A DNA stretch of 41,164 nt from Nocardiopsis xinjiangensis YIM 90004 (lineage in GTDB: Bacteria > Actinomycetota > Actinomycetes > Streptosporangiales > Streptosporangiaceae), in contig NZ_ANBE01000024.1 of assembly GCF_000341145.1 (NCBI RefSeq), positions 43,817 through 84,980 of the forward strand, given 5' to 3'. Within the stretch, counting starts at the first letter, position 1; every line of letters begins with the position of its first letter. A program made the translations under genes and the position numbers. Positions 8,696 through 16,844 of the stretch are shown piece by piece. The notes below the pieces were generated by a model. It had not been told where the DNA came from. It saw only the letters and a program-made list of their open reading frames with translations, and did not search any database.

Positions 8696-9694
8696 ATGAC
8701 ACACGCCAAGACCCCACCCGAGTCCGTACGCACGGTCGCCTGTATCGGCGCCGGGGTGATCGGTGGGGGCTGGGTCGCCCACTTCCTGGGCCGCGGTTAC
8801 CAGGTGGTGGCTTGGGATCCCGCCCCCGACGCCGAGGAGAAACTGCGCTCACTGGTGGCCTCCGCCTGGCCGGCGTTGCAGAGGCTCGGCCTGGCCGAGG
8901 GTGCCTCCATGGACCACCTGCGCGTGGCCCCGACGTTGGCCGAGGCGGTCGCCGACGCCGACTTCGTCCAGGAGAGCGCGCCCGAGCGCCTGGACCTCAA
9001 GTCCGACCTGCTGGCGGAGATCGACGCGGCCCTTCCCGAAGGTGTCGTGGTGGGCTCCTCCACGTCCGGGTACAGCATGTCCGAAATGCAGGCCAAGGCG
9101 GCCGACCCGGGCCGTCTGGTGGTCGGGCACCCCTTCAATCCGCCCTACCTCGTGCCACTGGTCGAGGTCGTGGGCGGTGAGAAGAGCCGGCGGTGGGCCG
9201 TGGACTGGGCCTCGGAGTTCTACCGCCTGGCCGGCAAGTCCGTGATCACCATGGACCGGGAACTGCCCGGGTTCATCGGCAACCGGATCCAGGAGGCCGC
9301 CTGGCGCGAGGCCCTGCACATGGTCGCCGAGGGCGAGGCGACCGTGGCCCAGATCGACCAGGCCATGACCGACGGTCCGGGGTTGCGCTGGGCCTTCCAC
9401 GGTCCGTGCACCACCTTCCACCTGGCCGGCGGCGAGGGAGGCATGGCGCACATGCTCGACCATTTCGGCCCCTCCCTCAAGGCACCGTGGACCCGTCTGG
9501 AGGCGCCCGAGCTCACCGCGGAACTGCGGGACCGGATGGTCGCGGGCACCGACGAGGTCGTGGACGGCCGATCCACAGCAGAGCTCATCGCCCAGCGCGA
9601 CCGTCGCATGATCGCGATCATGCGGGCGCTGGAGGAGGTCGAGCGTGAAGAAGCCGCCGAGCACGAGGAGAAGCCGGTATGGGTACGTCACTGA
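8696..9694 (+). CDS. L-carnitine dehydrogenase-like, 3-hydroxyacyl-CoA dehydrogenase family
   Basis: A 332-residue NAD-dependent dehydrogenase. The N-terminal Rossmann domain carries GAGVIGGGWVAHFLGRGYQV (about residues 17-36). The middle has the family blocks SSTSGYSMSEMQ and VGHPFNPPYLVPLVEVVGG with the catalytic His, and the C-terminal domain has GFIGNRIQEAAWREAL. Stand-alone members of this length oxidise L-carnitine to 3-dehydrocarnitine. GAGAGG lies six bases before the ATG. Its 3' end overlaps the thioesterase gene by 16 bases, so translation is probably coupled. The alternative, a general 3-hydroxyacyl-CoA dehydrogenase, is less likely beside a BKACE and a BCCT carrier. Confidence 0.87.
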   Translation: MTHAKTPPESVRTVACIGAGVIGGGWVAHFLGRGYQVVAWDPAPDAEEKLRSLVASAWPALQRLGLAEGASMDHLRVAPTLAEAVADADFVQESAPERLDLKSDLLAEIDAALPEGVVVGSSTSGYSMSEMQAKAADPGRLVVGHPFNPPYLVPLVEVVGGEKSRRWAVDWASEFYRLAGKSVITMDRELPGFIGNRIQEAAWREALHMVAEGEATVAQIDQAMTDGPGLRWAFHGPCTTFHLAGGEGGMAHMLDHFGPSLKAPWTRLEAPELTAELRDRMVAGTDEVVDGRSTAELIAQRDRRMIAIMRALEEVEREEAAEHEEKPVWVRH

Positions 9695-10116
9695 CCGAAC
9701 GGGTGCGCCCGGAGTGGATCGACTACAACGGCCACCTCACCGAGGGCGGCTACGTGTTCGTTTTCGGTTACGCCACGGACGCACTCATGGACCACGTGGG
9801 GATGGGCGCCGAGTACCGCAGGACCTCCGGGCGCTCGCTGTACACGGTGGAGGCTCACGTGCGCTACCTCGACGAGGTGCGTGAGGACGCCGATCTGCGG
9901 GTCCTGACCCGGGTCGTGGGAGCGGGGAGCAAGAAACTGCGGCTGTGCCACGAGATGCGGGTGGGCGGTGCGCTGGTGGCCACCGAGGAGATCATGGCGC
10001 TCCACGTGGACCGGCAGCAGGGGCGCGCGGTCGTGTTCCCCGAGGACGTGGCCGCCTCGCTCGCCGCCGAGGTGGAAGAGGTCCCCGACTACGCGGGCCG
10101 TGCCGTATCGGGCTGA
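9679..10116 (+). CDS. Hotdog-fold thioesterase, probable betainyl-CoA thioesterase
   Basis: A 145-residue single-domain hotdog protein of the 4-hydroxybenzoyl-CoA thioesterase type, with the start WIDYNGHLTEGGYVFVFGYATDALM, where the Asp-Tyr-Asn-Gly-His pattern marks the active-site loop. In the inferred pathway it would hydrolyse betainyl-CoA, made by the BKACE enzyme, to glycine betaine and CoA. The ATG at 9679 has GGAGAAG upstream, inside the dehydrogenase gene. It is the last gene of the rightward carnitine operon. No strong hairpin was seen in the 22 bases before the convergent neighbour. Confidence 0.85.
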   Translation: MGTSLTERVRPEWIDYNGHLTEGGYVFVFGYATDALMDHVGMGAEYRRTSGRSLYTVEAHVRYLDEVREDADLRVLTRVVGAGSKKLRLCHEMRVGGALVATEEIMALHVDRQQGRAVVFPEDVAASLAAEVEEVPDYAGRAVSG

Positions 10117-10138
10117 GTCCGCTCGTGCCTTCGGTCGG

Positions 10139-10507
10139 TCAGCCCGCGAAGAACTGGTCGTCGGTCTCGTGGCGCAGGGCGCGCCAGGCGGCGATCCAGC
10201 GCTGGCACTCGGTCTCGTTCTCGCCGACACAGGCGGTGACGAAGGCGAGCAGCATGACGTAGCGGGGCAGGTGGTCGCTCTCGAGCGCCTCACGGAAGGC
10301 GCGGGCGTTCACCGTGCCCCCGCTGCGGTACTCGAGTTCCTGGTAGGAGAGGCCGCCGATCCGGATGAGGCAGCGCCGCATGCTCCGCGTGAACTCGGCG
10401 GGGGTGCGTGCGTGCAGGGGATCGGCGCGGGCCCCGCCGGCCAGGGAACGGTTCGGTCCTGTCGGTTCGAGGACGCCCGTGACGGACAAAGGAAAAGCTC
10501 CCTTCAC
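10139..10507 (-). CDS. Small XRE-like helix-turn-helix protein, actinobacterial type
   Basis: A 122-residue protein whose central part (about 33-115) follows a pattern common in actinomycetes: a TPAEFTRSMRR helix, a GLSYQELEYRSGG helix-turn-helix core, then LPRYVMLLAFVTACVGEN and a basic, Trp-containing closing helix. These proteins are usually listed as helix-turn-helix domain proteins and some are regulators; no target is known. The GTG at 10507 is the only reasonable start for this length, and its ribosome site is weak. The 370-bp gap upstream carries a perfect inverted repeat that could be its operator. Confidence 0.65.
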   Translation of the reverse strand: MKGAFPLSVTGVLEPTGPNRSLAGGARADPLHARTPAEFTRSMRRCLIRIGGLSYQELEYRSGGTVNARAFREALESDHLPRYVMLLAFVTACVGENETECQRWIAAWRALRHETDDQFFAG

Positions 10508-10877
10508 GAAACTACTTCGGGTTTCGGTGGCACCTCCGACCGTGTTCGGGCGGGGGCGCTGGGGCGAGAGGATCGCCTGGAGCGGGGTGGACCGAGCGGG
10601 GTGAAGAAGATCCCCGACTGTTCGCCTTGTGGGAAATCTACCGGACGATACCGACCCGCGAAAGCTTACGATCCTCGGTGTGCGGGAACCCGGCCCCGTA
10701 AGGGGAAGGAGAACGTGAGGAATTCACGTTCGATGTCGGCCCCGACCTCGTTGCGAGGACGCGGTCACCGGGAGAAACGCCCGAGGGACTGTGATCCCTC
10801 CCTGCTGTCTGCCTAGGACGGGCCTCCTGTGGATCAGGTTGTCAGAGAGCGATAAATGCCCGACCGGAACACGAGTT
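10508..10877. other. Non-coding stretch with one strong inverted repeat
   Basis: No convincing gene lies here. It forms the upstream region of the small XRE-like gene and the downstream region of the PP2C gene. The clear structure is an inverted repeat at 10711-10731: arms GAACGTGA and TCACGTTC, 8 bp each, separated by five bases. The size suits a dimeric regulator. It is some 200 bases from the XRE-like start, so its role is uncertain. Confidence 0.5.
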
Positions 10878-11705
10878 TCAGTCTTGACCAAAATCCGGGG
10901 TCCAGGTCAGAACGGTCGCGTCGTCGCTGCTCTTGCCCCGCGGGAAAACATGCCCGTCCGCATCGGCCTCCTCCGACCCCCTGACCTGCTCGATCAGGGC
11001 GAGCGGTCCGCGATCCAGCACCAGTTCCGCCGCGGACGACCAGTCGTGGACGCCGAACACGTCGACAGCGCGTGAGGCCCCGTCGGTCATCGCCACCCAC
11101 CCGCGCACCCCCTCCAGCGGTATCGCCCCGACCAGGGCTGCATCTGCCGCGCGGGGGTCGGCACCGGCCGTCCAGAACCCGCCGTCGACGTTGCGTCGGG
11201 CGCGCAGGGCATCACGGCGACGGCGCTCCTCCTCATCACGTTCCGGGGTGTCCGGAACGCTCTCGTGAGGGACCCGGGCCAGTTCGGCGCGCAGTTCCTC
11301 CAGGCGGGTCTCGGCGAACAAGCGGGCACCCGCCCGACCGGGCACGACCAGCACCGAGTCCGAGAGCACCAAGTACTCCAGGTGCGCGCCCGATACCCGG
11401 GCCACGACCACGGTGGCCGAAGGGGTCTCCTGCAGAGCGAGGTCGCAGGTGGCGGCGTGCAGGGAGGAGGCCGCACCGATCGCCTCGGCCAGGGCGGTGC
11501 GCAGCGGGGCGCCGGAGTCGGCCCCGGCCAGCAGCAACCCTCCGAGCCGGCGGGTGTACCAGGCCACACCGTGCACACACCCGTTTCCGGGCTGCGCGCT
11601 CACGCCGTCGAGCACGACGGCGGTGCGGTCGGTGGCGGCCGCGAAGTCCTCGTTGTCCCGGTCGGCCCGCCCGGGCCGGGTCGCGATACGGAACGGCAAC
11701 GGCAC
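10878..11705 (-). CDS. PP2C-like serine/threonine phosphatase domain protein
   Basis: A 275-residue protein with the metal-binding Asp framework of the PPM/PP2C family: DRDNEDF near the start, VVLDGVSA about residue 33, LVLSDSVLVV in the middle, VAMTDGAS and a late SSDDATVLTW. All main metal ligands appear present, so it is probably an active Mg/Mn-dependent phosphatase, perhaps reversing a Ser/Thr kinase. No kinase lies next to it. GTG 11705 is preferred because it begins just before conserved sequence and has GGGGA upstream; a start at 11744 would add 13 low-complexity residues. It is transcribed in the same direction as the L,D-transpeptidase gene upstream, but a strong terminator separates them. 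Confidence 0.75.
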   Translation of the reverse strand: MPLPFRIATRPGRADRDNEDFAAATDRTAVVLDGVSAQPGNGCVHGVAWYTRRLGGLLLAGADSGAPLRTALAEAIGAASSLHAATCDLALQETPSATVVVARVSGAHLEYLVLSDSVLVVPGRAGARLFAETRLEELRAELARVPHESVPDTPERDEEERRRRDALRARRNVDGGFWTAGADPRAADAALVGAIPLEGVRGWVAMTDGASRAVDVFGVHDWSSAAELVLDRGPLALIEQVRGSEEADADGHVFPRGKSSDDATVLTWTPDFGQD

Positions 11706-11763
11706 TCCTCTTCCCCGGGCGGCCGCTCCGCCCGACGGGCCCATCCTGCCCGACCCCCGTACA

Positions 11764-11803
11764 CGGCCGGGGCCGGGGGCGTACTCACCCCCGGCCCCGG
11801 CCG
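11764..11803 (-). terminator. Strong hairpin terminator after the L,D-transpeptidase gene
   Basis: Arms 11764-11779 and 11788-11803 are perfectly complementary over 16 bases, with an 8-base loop (CGTACTCA). It lies 26 bases past the stop of the leftward transpeptidase gene and before the PP2C gene, so it should isolate the two units. Confidence 0.8.
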
Positions 11804-11829
11804 GTCCTGCGTCTGTGTGTCGGTGCGGG

Positions 11830-12597
11830 TCAGTGCACGACGACGGTGGTGTGGACGTCCAGGTGTCCGCTGTCCCAGAGCCAGTCCATCGCGCCCAGAC
11901 TCACCCGGGCACAGCCCTTGGAGGCGGGTTGGGCGGGCACGCTCGGGTAACCGTGCACCGCGATGCCGCCGTTGAAGTACTTGGGCTTGTACAGCGCGCC
12001 GTAGGGGCCCGGGTCCCAGGAGTCGACCTCACGGAAGACCTGGTAGGTGCCGGTGGGCGTGGTGGCGATGCGCTCGCTGCCGTCATCGCCCTCGTAGGGC
12101 TCACCGGAACCGGTGGAGGTGTGGATGGTCGACTGCACCTCGCCGTCGGAGACGACCAGGAGCAGCTGGTTGTCGAGGTCGATCTCCACGACCGAGCCCT
12201 CGGACGTGGTCGCCGAGGGCACCGCTCCGTCGTCGAGCGCCTCGCGGGTGTCGGGGCCGACGATGCCGTCGCGGGCGATACCGGCGGCCTTCTGGAGAGC
12301 GGTCACGGCGTGCTCGGTGTGCAGACCGAATTCACCGTCGACACCGCCGACCCAGTAACCCAGTTCGAACAGGCGCTCCTGGAGCGCGGTGACCTGGGCA
12401 CCGCTGTCACCGGAACGCAGGTCCTCGGTGATGACGGTCTCGGCCGGGGCCGGCGGTGCGGCGGTGGCGGGTGCGGGCACCAGGGCCGTACCGACCGCGA
12501 GGACACCAGCGGTGGCCACGGCGATCAGGGCGGATCGGGGGGAGAATCTGGCGGAGGTCCTTGCAGGGGACGACATGGGGGTAGCCATATGCTCCAT
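11830..12597 (-). CDS. Exported L,D-transpeptidase with N-terminal peptidoglycan-binding domain
   Basis: A 255-residue secreted protein. It has a signal peptide or anchor ending near an Ala-rich site (ALVPAPATAAPP, about residues 38-49), a PG_binding_1 domain (about 58-120, with SGAQVTALQERLFELGYW and DGIVGPDTREAL), then a YkuD catalytic domain (about 130-255). The active-site block is HGYPSVPAQPASKGCAR, with the nucleophilic Cys. The usual SHGC is SKGC here, a Lys in place of the second His. L,D-transpeptidases make 3-3 peptidoglycan cross-links or attach proteins to the wall. ATG 12597 gives a complete signal peptide; ATG 12588 is an alternative. Confidence 0.9.
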   Translation of the reverse strand: MEHMATPMSSPARTSARFSPRSALIAVATAGVLAVGTALVPAPATAAPPAPAETVITEDLRSGDSGAQVTALQERLFELGYWVGGVDGEFGLHTEHAVTALQKAAGIARDGIVGPDTREALDDGAVPSATTSEGSVVEIDLDNQLLLVVSDGEVQSTIHTSTGSGEPYEGDDGSERIATTPTGTYQVFREVDSWDPGPYGALYKPKYFNGGIAVHGYPSVPAQPASKGCARVSLGAMDWLWDSGHLDVHTTVVVH

Positions 12598-12666
12598 TGT
12601 GCCCCGGAGACGGCTTCCGCGCGCCCCGGGTCCGGGAACCGGGGACGAACGTCCCCTCGCCGGAAC

Positions 12667-12699
12667 CGGGTGCCGTGCCGCCCGCGGGCACGGCACCCG
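12667..12699 (-). terminator. Hairpin terminator after the DUF418 gene
   Basis: Arms 12667-12679 and 12687-12699 pair perfectly over 13 bases with a 7-base loop, directly downstream of the leftward DUF418 gene. A second small inverted repeat, GGGGAC (12641-12646) and GTCCCC (12651-12656), lies between it and the transpeptidase start. Confidence 0.75.
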
Positions 12700-12716
12700 A
12701 CCGGTTCGCACCGGCC

Positions 12717-13892
12717 TCACCCGCCCGCGCGCGTGCGGCCCGCGTACACACACCTGCGCATGAGGGCATCCAACGGCCCGGGACGCCCGGACCGGTCCAG
12801 CCAGGTGGCCAGAGCCAGGGACACGCCCCAGACCAGAACCGCCGTCACCAGGGCCCCGAACCCGCCCAGAGTGGCCCCGAGCCCCACGAGGTCGGGCTGC
12901 AGGACCACAGCGACCAACACCGAATTCAGGATGTAGAACGTCAACGAACGCTGCCCCATCGCGGCGATCGCCCGGGTGAGAGGACCCTTACGGCTCTCCA
13001 GGAAGATCGCGAGCAGGGTGAACGCGGCCGCGTACCCGGCACCGCCGAACACCCCGGTCAGCACTTGCAGGCCGAGCAGCAGGCCGCCCTCGACCACGCC
13101 GGGTTCCAGGACGCCGAGCGCCATGAGGGCGGAGGGCAGCGCCCCCGCCACCGACACCGCGGTGCCCGCGACGGCGACACGGACCAACAGCGGGCGGTGC
13201 GCCCGCGGATCGTCGAGGATGCGGGCACGACCGGCCCGGAACCCGATCACGACCAGGAGGAACAGCGGGTAGGTCACGGCCAGGAACACCGGACCGATGG
13301 GCAGGCCGAAGAGCCGCTCCACCCAGTCCTGCGCGGTGAGGTAACCGGGGACGGCGAAAGAGGCCTCAGCGCTCTCCACCTGCATCGCGGCCTGCGTCCC
13401 GATCATGCCGAGGGGCACGGTGACCGCGTAGAAGACCGTGAAGACCACGGCGGCGCGCACGATCGCCCGGTTCGAGCGCAACAGCAGCCACCCGATGACC
13501 AGAGCGGCCAGACCGTAGGAGGTGAGGATCTCCCCGGGGAAGACGAACAGGGCGTGCACGAAGCCGAAGAGCAGCAGGAACCATCCGCGGCGGCGCAGCA
13601 AGCGGCGGATCTCACGGTCGTCGGTACCGCGTTCGGTCCGGCGGATCACCATCCACGCCATCCCGTACCCGAAAAGGATCGCGAACATCGGGAAGGCGCG
13701 GTTGTCGAGCAGCAGATGGGTCACCACGGAGGCGGACCGGTCGAGGAAGCCCTCCCCCGAGACGTCGGTGCCGAACCCGGCACCGACGTACACCCCGGCG
13801 TAGGCCATGGCGATGAGCAACAGCATGAACCCGCGCGCGAGGTCGGGCGCGAGCACACGTCCTCTCCGTGTCCGGGCGTCCGGTACCGACAT
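12717..13892 (-). CDS. DUF418 (YeiB-like) multi-pass membrane protein
   Basis: A 391-residue membrane protein of the DUF418/YeiB type, with a start RGRVLAPDLARGFMLLLIAMA, about ten membrane segments, and the C-terminal domain signature GQRSLTFYILNSVLVAV near residue 325. The function of the family is unknown; it is distantly related to acyltransferase-3 membrane proteins. ATG 13892 has GGAGGAGA correctly placed. An open frame continues far upstream but overlaps dhaL antisense to nothing conserved. It sits downstream of dhaL on the same strand, with a probable terminator between, so shared transcription is uncertain. Confidence 0.85.
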   Translation of the reverse strand: MSVPDARTRRGRVLAPDLARGFMLLLIAMAYAGVYVGAGFGTDVSGEGFLDRSASVVTHLLLDNRAFPMFAILFGYGMAWMVIRRTERGTDDREIRRLLRRRGWFLLLFGFVHALFVFPGEILTSYGLAALVIGWLLLRSNRAIVRAAVVFTVFYAVTVPLGMIGTQAAMQVESAEASFAVPGYLTAQDWVERLFGLPIGPVFLAVTYPLFLLVVIGFRAGRARILDDPRAHRPLLVRVAVAGTAVSVAGALPSALMALGVLEPGVVEGGLLLGLQVLTGVFGGAGYAAAFTLLAIFLESRKGPLTRAIAAMGQRSLTFYILNSVLVAVVLQPDLVGLGATLGGFGALVTAVLVWGVSLALATWLDRSGRPGPLDALMRRCVYAGRTRAGG

Positions 13893-13950
13893 CTGGGTCT
13901 CCTCCGGTGTTTCGGGGCCGGAGGCCAGGATCCCGCGGACGGCCCCGGAC

Positions 13951-13975
13951 ACGGATCGGCCGGTCGGCCATCCGT
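13951..13975 (-). terminator. Imperfect hairpin after dhaL
   Basis: ACGGAT (13951-13956) and ATCCGT (13970-13975) flank GGCC and GGCC arms, with a one-base bulge (C at 13957) and a 4-base loop. It lies 25 bases past the dhaL stop and about 60 bases before the DUF418 start. It may be a weak terminator or an operator for DUF418. Confidence 0.4.
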
Positions 13976-13999
13976 CCAGCCGAGTTCGGCGCGCCCGGG

Positions 14000-14629
14000 T
14001 CACACGTCGGCGGCGCTCGCGAAGAACCAGGCGATGGACAGGGCCCCGGGGTCGACCACGTCGGCGGCACGTTCGCCAAGGTAGCTGGCACGGCCCTTGC
14101 GGGCGACCATCCCGCCGGTGGAGTCGGCCCCCGCGGATGCGGCCCCGGCCGCCTCCCCGAGTGCCTCGCGCCACCCCGGCTGCGCGGTCCCGGCGAGGGC
14201 CTGCACAGCCGGGGCCATCGCATCGACCATGGTCTTCTGGCCGACCTGCGCGCCACCGAGCCGTTGGACCGCGGCCGTGGCGGTGTCGAACGCCGTCGCC
14301 AGGTCGGCGACGGTCCAGGGTTCCTCGGGCCCGTGTGCCACCCGGCCGAACCAGAGCCCGAACAGGGGGCCGCTGGTACCGCCGGAGGCGAGGAAGGCGT
14401 CGGAGACCGTCCGGAAGACCTCGGCCGGATGGCCGGCATCGATGTCCTGCAGGGCCGAGCGCGCCCGGCCGAGGGACGTGTCGATGTTCCAGCCGAAGTC
14501 GCCGTCGCCGGCCCTGCGGTCGAGGTCGGTGAGGTCGTCGGCGCCCCGGGAGATCCGGTCGGCGAAGGCGAGGAGCCACGCTCTCGTGTCGGGTCCGCTC
14601 AGCCGGGCCGTGTCACCTGTGTCGTTCAT
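14000..14629 (-). CDS. dhaL: Dihydroxyacetone kinase subunit DhaL
   Basis: A 209-residue all-helical nucleotide-binding subunit. The Mg-ADP-binding Asp cluster is in RRAGDGDFGWN (about residues 35-45), and GGTSGPLFGLWF lies about residues 78-89. In PTS-dependent systems DhaL carries a bound ADP that is rephosphorylated by DhaM and passes phosphate to dihydroxyacetone held by DhaK. It follows dhaK with a 26-base gap. No dhaM is seen next to it. Either DhaM is encoded elsewhere, or the pair acts with ATP. Confidence 0.93.
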   Translation of the reverse strand: MNDTGDTARLSGPDTRAWLLAFADRISRGADDLTDLDRRAGDGDFGWNIDTSLGRARSALQDIDAGHPAEVFRTVSDAFLASGGTSGPLFGLWFGRVAHGPEEPWTVADLATAFDTATAAVQRLGGAQVGQKTMVDAMAPAVQALAGTAQPGWREALGEAAGAASAGADSTGGMVARKGRASYLGERAADVVDPGALSIAWFFASAADV

Positions 14630-14655
14630 GGGGTTGCCTCTTTCCGTCCGTGGAG

Positions 14656-15651
14656 TCAGCGCAGGGCCGGTGTGTGCACCGGCGCGTCCCAGAGTTCGGC
14701 CAGCTCGTCGTCGAGGGCGGTGAGTGTGATGGAGAAACCCTTCATGTCGAGCGAGGTCACGTAGGGGCCGACCAGGGTGCGCTCCAACCGCAGGCCCTTG
14801 CCCTCCAGGAAGCGGCGGAGCTCGAGCGCGGCCACCGACAGTTCGAGGCCGTGAGTGGCGCCGAGCCCGTTGACGACCGCCAGGACCGGGGCCCCGCGGT
14901 CGGGCCCGAGGGCCTCCACCAGCGGCGATGCCAGGCTCTCCACGAGGTCGGCGGCCTCACCGGAGGGACGGCGGGTCTCGATGCCGCGTTCGCCGTGGAT
15001 ACCGACACCGAACTCGATCTCGCCCTCCTCCAGTTCGAAGGAACGCAGCCCGGTGAGCGGGTTGGTGGGAGCCCGGAACGACATTCCGAGGGTCGCCGAG
15101 CGCGAGACGACCTTCCGGCCCAGGTCACGGACCCGGTCGACGGGCGCGCCCGCCTCGGCGGCGGCGCCGCAGATCTTCTCCGTGACGACGACCGCTGCGG
15201 TACCGCGCCGTCCCGGCCCGCCCTCGTCCTCGCTGCTGGTGGCGAGGTCGTCGTCGACCAGCACGGTCTCCACGGTGTGTGTCTTCGAGAGCAGGTCGGC
15301 GGCGATGGAGAAGTTGAGCACGTCGCCGGTGTAGTTCTTCACGACCAGGACGGTGCCCCGCCCGGTGTCGGCGGCCTCGATGGCGCCCCGCACCTGGAGC
15401 GCCGTGGGGCTGGCGAAGACGTCCCCGGGCACGGCCGCGTCGAGCATGCCCCGGCCCACGAACCCGGTGTGCAGTGGTTCGTGTCCCGAACCGCCGCCGG
15501 AGACCACCGCGACCTTGTCCCGCGCGGGACCGGCCCGGGTGACGAAGGCCGGGTCGCGGTTGAGGCGGACCAGATCGCCGTCGGACACCTCCAGTCCCTC
15601 CAACGCCTGCTGCACCAAGTTCTCACGCGCGTTCATGACGAATCCGCCCAT
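14656..15651 (-). CDS. dhaK: Dihydroxyacetone kinase subunit DhaK
   Basis: A 331-residue subunit of normal family length. It has SGGGSGHEPLHTGFVGRGML (about residues 49-68), KNYTGDVLNF with active-site Asp, and GVGIHGERG near residue 220, where the His forms a hemiaminal bond with dihydroxyacetone. It phosphorylates dihydroxyacetone to DHAP together with DhaL. ATG 15651 has GGGAGG six bases upstream; ATG 15636 is an alternative. It is the first gene of the leftward dhaK-dhaL unit. Two inverted repeats in its leader may be control sites. Confidence 0.93.
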   Translation of the reverse strand: MGGFVMNARENLVQQALEGLEVSDGDLVRLNRDPAFVTRAGPARDKVAVVSGGGSGHEPLHTGFVGRGMLDAAVPGDVFASPTALQVRGAIEAADTGRGTVLVVKNYTGDVLNFSIAADLLSKTHTVETVLVDDDLATSSEDEGGPGRRGTAAVVVTEKICGAAAEAGAPVDRVRDLGRKVVSRSATLGMSFRAPTNPLTGLRSFELEEGEIEFGVGIHGERGIETRRPSGEAADLVESLASPLVEALGPDRGAPVLAVVNGLGATHGLELSVAALELRRFLEGKGLRLERTLVGPYVTSLDMKGFSITLTALDDELAELWDAPVHTPALR

Positions 15652-15951
15652 TCCGCGCCTCCCTCCTGGGTCGTGGCCACGGTGGCCCGGGCACCCACTG
15701 GATACCCGACCATCCACAGTGGGAACGCACCCGCCCAACCCCGCGAAGAGCCGAACCCCAGCGCAGGTGCACGGTGCCAGGTCTTCCCGGCCACAAGAAA
15801 CCCGGATGCTCAGCCACACGAGGGGCCGAGCCCCGACCCCCCACACAGTCGAGCGGCCCCGTCTCCTGGGCCCGGGTGAGGCGTGTACCGATCCGGTGAC
15901 GAGTGGCCCTCGGAGCGAACCCGGCGGTCCTGGCGGTGCCTCCCACCGGAT
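15652..15951. other. Divergent intergenic region dhaK / DMT gene with two inverted repeats
   Basis: No gene is seen. CCCACTGGAT (15694-15703) and ATCC-A-CAGTGGG (15712-15723) form an imperfect 30-bp inverted repeat, and GGCCAC-G-GTGGCC at 15675-15687 is a perfect 13-bp palindrome. Both lie within about 75 bases of the dhaK start, where a repressor or activator of dhaKL would be expected. No regulator gene is adjacent. Confidence 0.4.
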
Positions 15952-16836
15952 ATGGCTTGGGCGATGTGGATCGGTGTCTTTCTCGGTGTTCTGTCCTGTG
16001 TGTCCTACGCGGCGGCGGCCGTGGCGCAGCGCAGGCTCGCCGTCCGCCTCACCGGTCTGGGTGAGGGTCGGATGGCGGCGTTGCTGCGGCATCCGCTGTG
16101 GTGGATCTCCGTCGTCTTCAACGCGGGACGCGCGGTCTTCCAGGTCGCGTCGGTGGCCTTCGCGCCGCTGACCGTGGTGCAACCACTGGGTGTACTGACC
16201 CTGGTCATCGGCATCCCGTGGTCGGCGAGGCTGGGCGGACGCCGGGTCACCCGCCGCGAGTGGCGCGGGGCGGGACTCACGGTGCTGGCCCTGGGGGCAC
16301 TGCTCGCGGTGACGGTCACCTCCGGGGGAGGCGGCCTCCTCGAACCGGCCGACACGGTGGCTCTGTCGGCGGGCGCCGTGGCTTTCCTGCTGGTCGGTGC
16401 GTGGGTGGCGCACCGGTTCGTGTCCGCGGCCTGGCGCTGTTACCTGCTCTCGGCCGCGGCGGGGGTGGCCTTCGGGGTCTCCGCCGCCACCGCCAAGACT
16501 GCGGTCCTGGTGCTCACGCAGGAGGGCACTGCCGGGCTCATCGACCCGTCACTCCCGGCCACCGCGGTCATCGCGGTCTCCGGCCTGTTCCTGGCCCAGG
16601 GCGCCTACCAGGGGATGGACCTGGGTGCTCCGCTCGGCATCACGACCCTGGTCAACCCGGTCGCAGCGTCCGTGGTCGGGGTCGTGTTCATGGGTGAGAC
16701 CTACGCGGGCGGGTGGTTCGGCATCGCCGTCGCCGTGGTGTGCGGGCTCGGTGCCGCCTTCGGGATCCGCCTGCTCACGGTGGGCGACGCTCCCGAACCG
16801 CGGCCGGCCGAACCGGAGGCCGTCCTGTCCCGGTGA
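15952..16836 (+). CDS. DMT-superfamily (EamA/NIPA-like) membrane protein
   Basis: A 294-residue membrane protein with about nine or ten membrane segments arranged as two similar halves, and sequences such as FQVASVAFAPLTVVQPLGVLT (about residues 63-83) and LGAPLGITTLVNPVAASVVGV near residue 225. The layout fits the drug/metabolite transporter superfamily, including the NIPA-like Mg transporter branch; the substrate is unknown. The frame is open to 15883, but ATG 15952 or 15964 begins directly before the first membrane segment. It points the same way as the two-component cluster, but a separate promoter block lies between them. Confidence 0.78.
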   Translation: MAWAMWIGVFLGVLSCVSYAAAAVAQRRLAVRLTGLGEGRMAALLRHPLWWISVVFNAGRAVFQVASVAFAPLTVVQPLGVLTLVIGIPWSARLGGRRVTRREWRGAGLTVLALGALLAVTVTSGGGGLLEPADTVALSAGAVAFLLVGAWVAHRFVSAAWRCYLLSAAAGVAFGVSAATAKTAVLVLTQEGTAGLIDPSLPATAVIAVSGLFLAQGAYQGMDLGAPLGITTLVNPVAASVVGVVFMGETYAGGWFGIAVAVVCGLGAAFGIRLLTVGDAPEPRPAEPEAVLSR

Positions 16837-16844
16837 CCCCCGGC

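Noticed and set aside
7693..8733. Long minus-strand ORF antisense to the BKACE gene
   Set aside because: Val/Glu/Arg-rich shadow of the strong third-position bias of the plus-strand gene.
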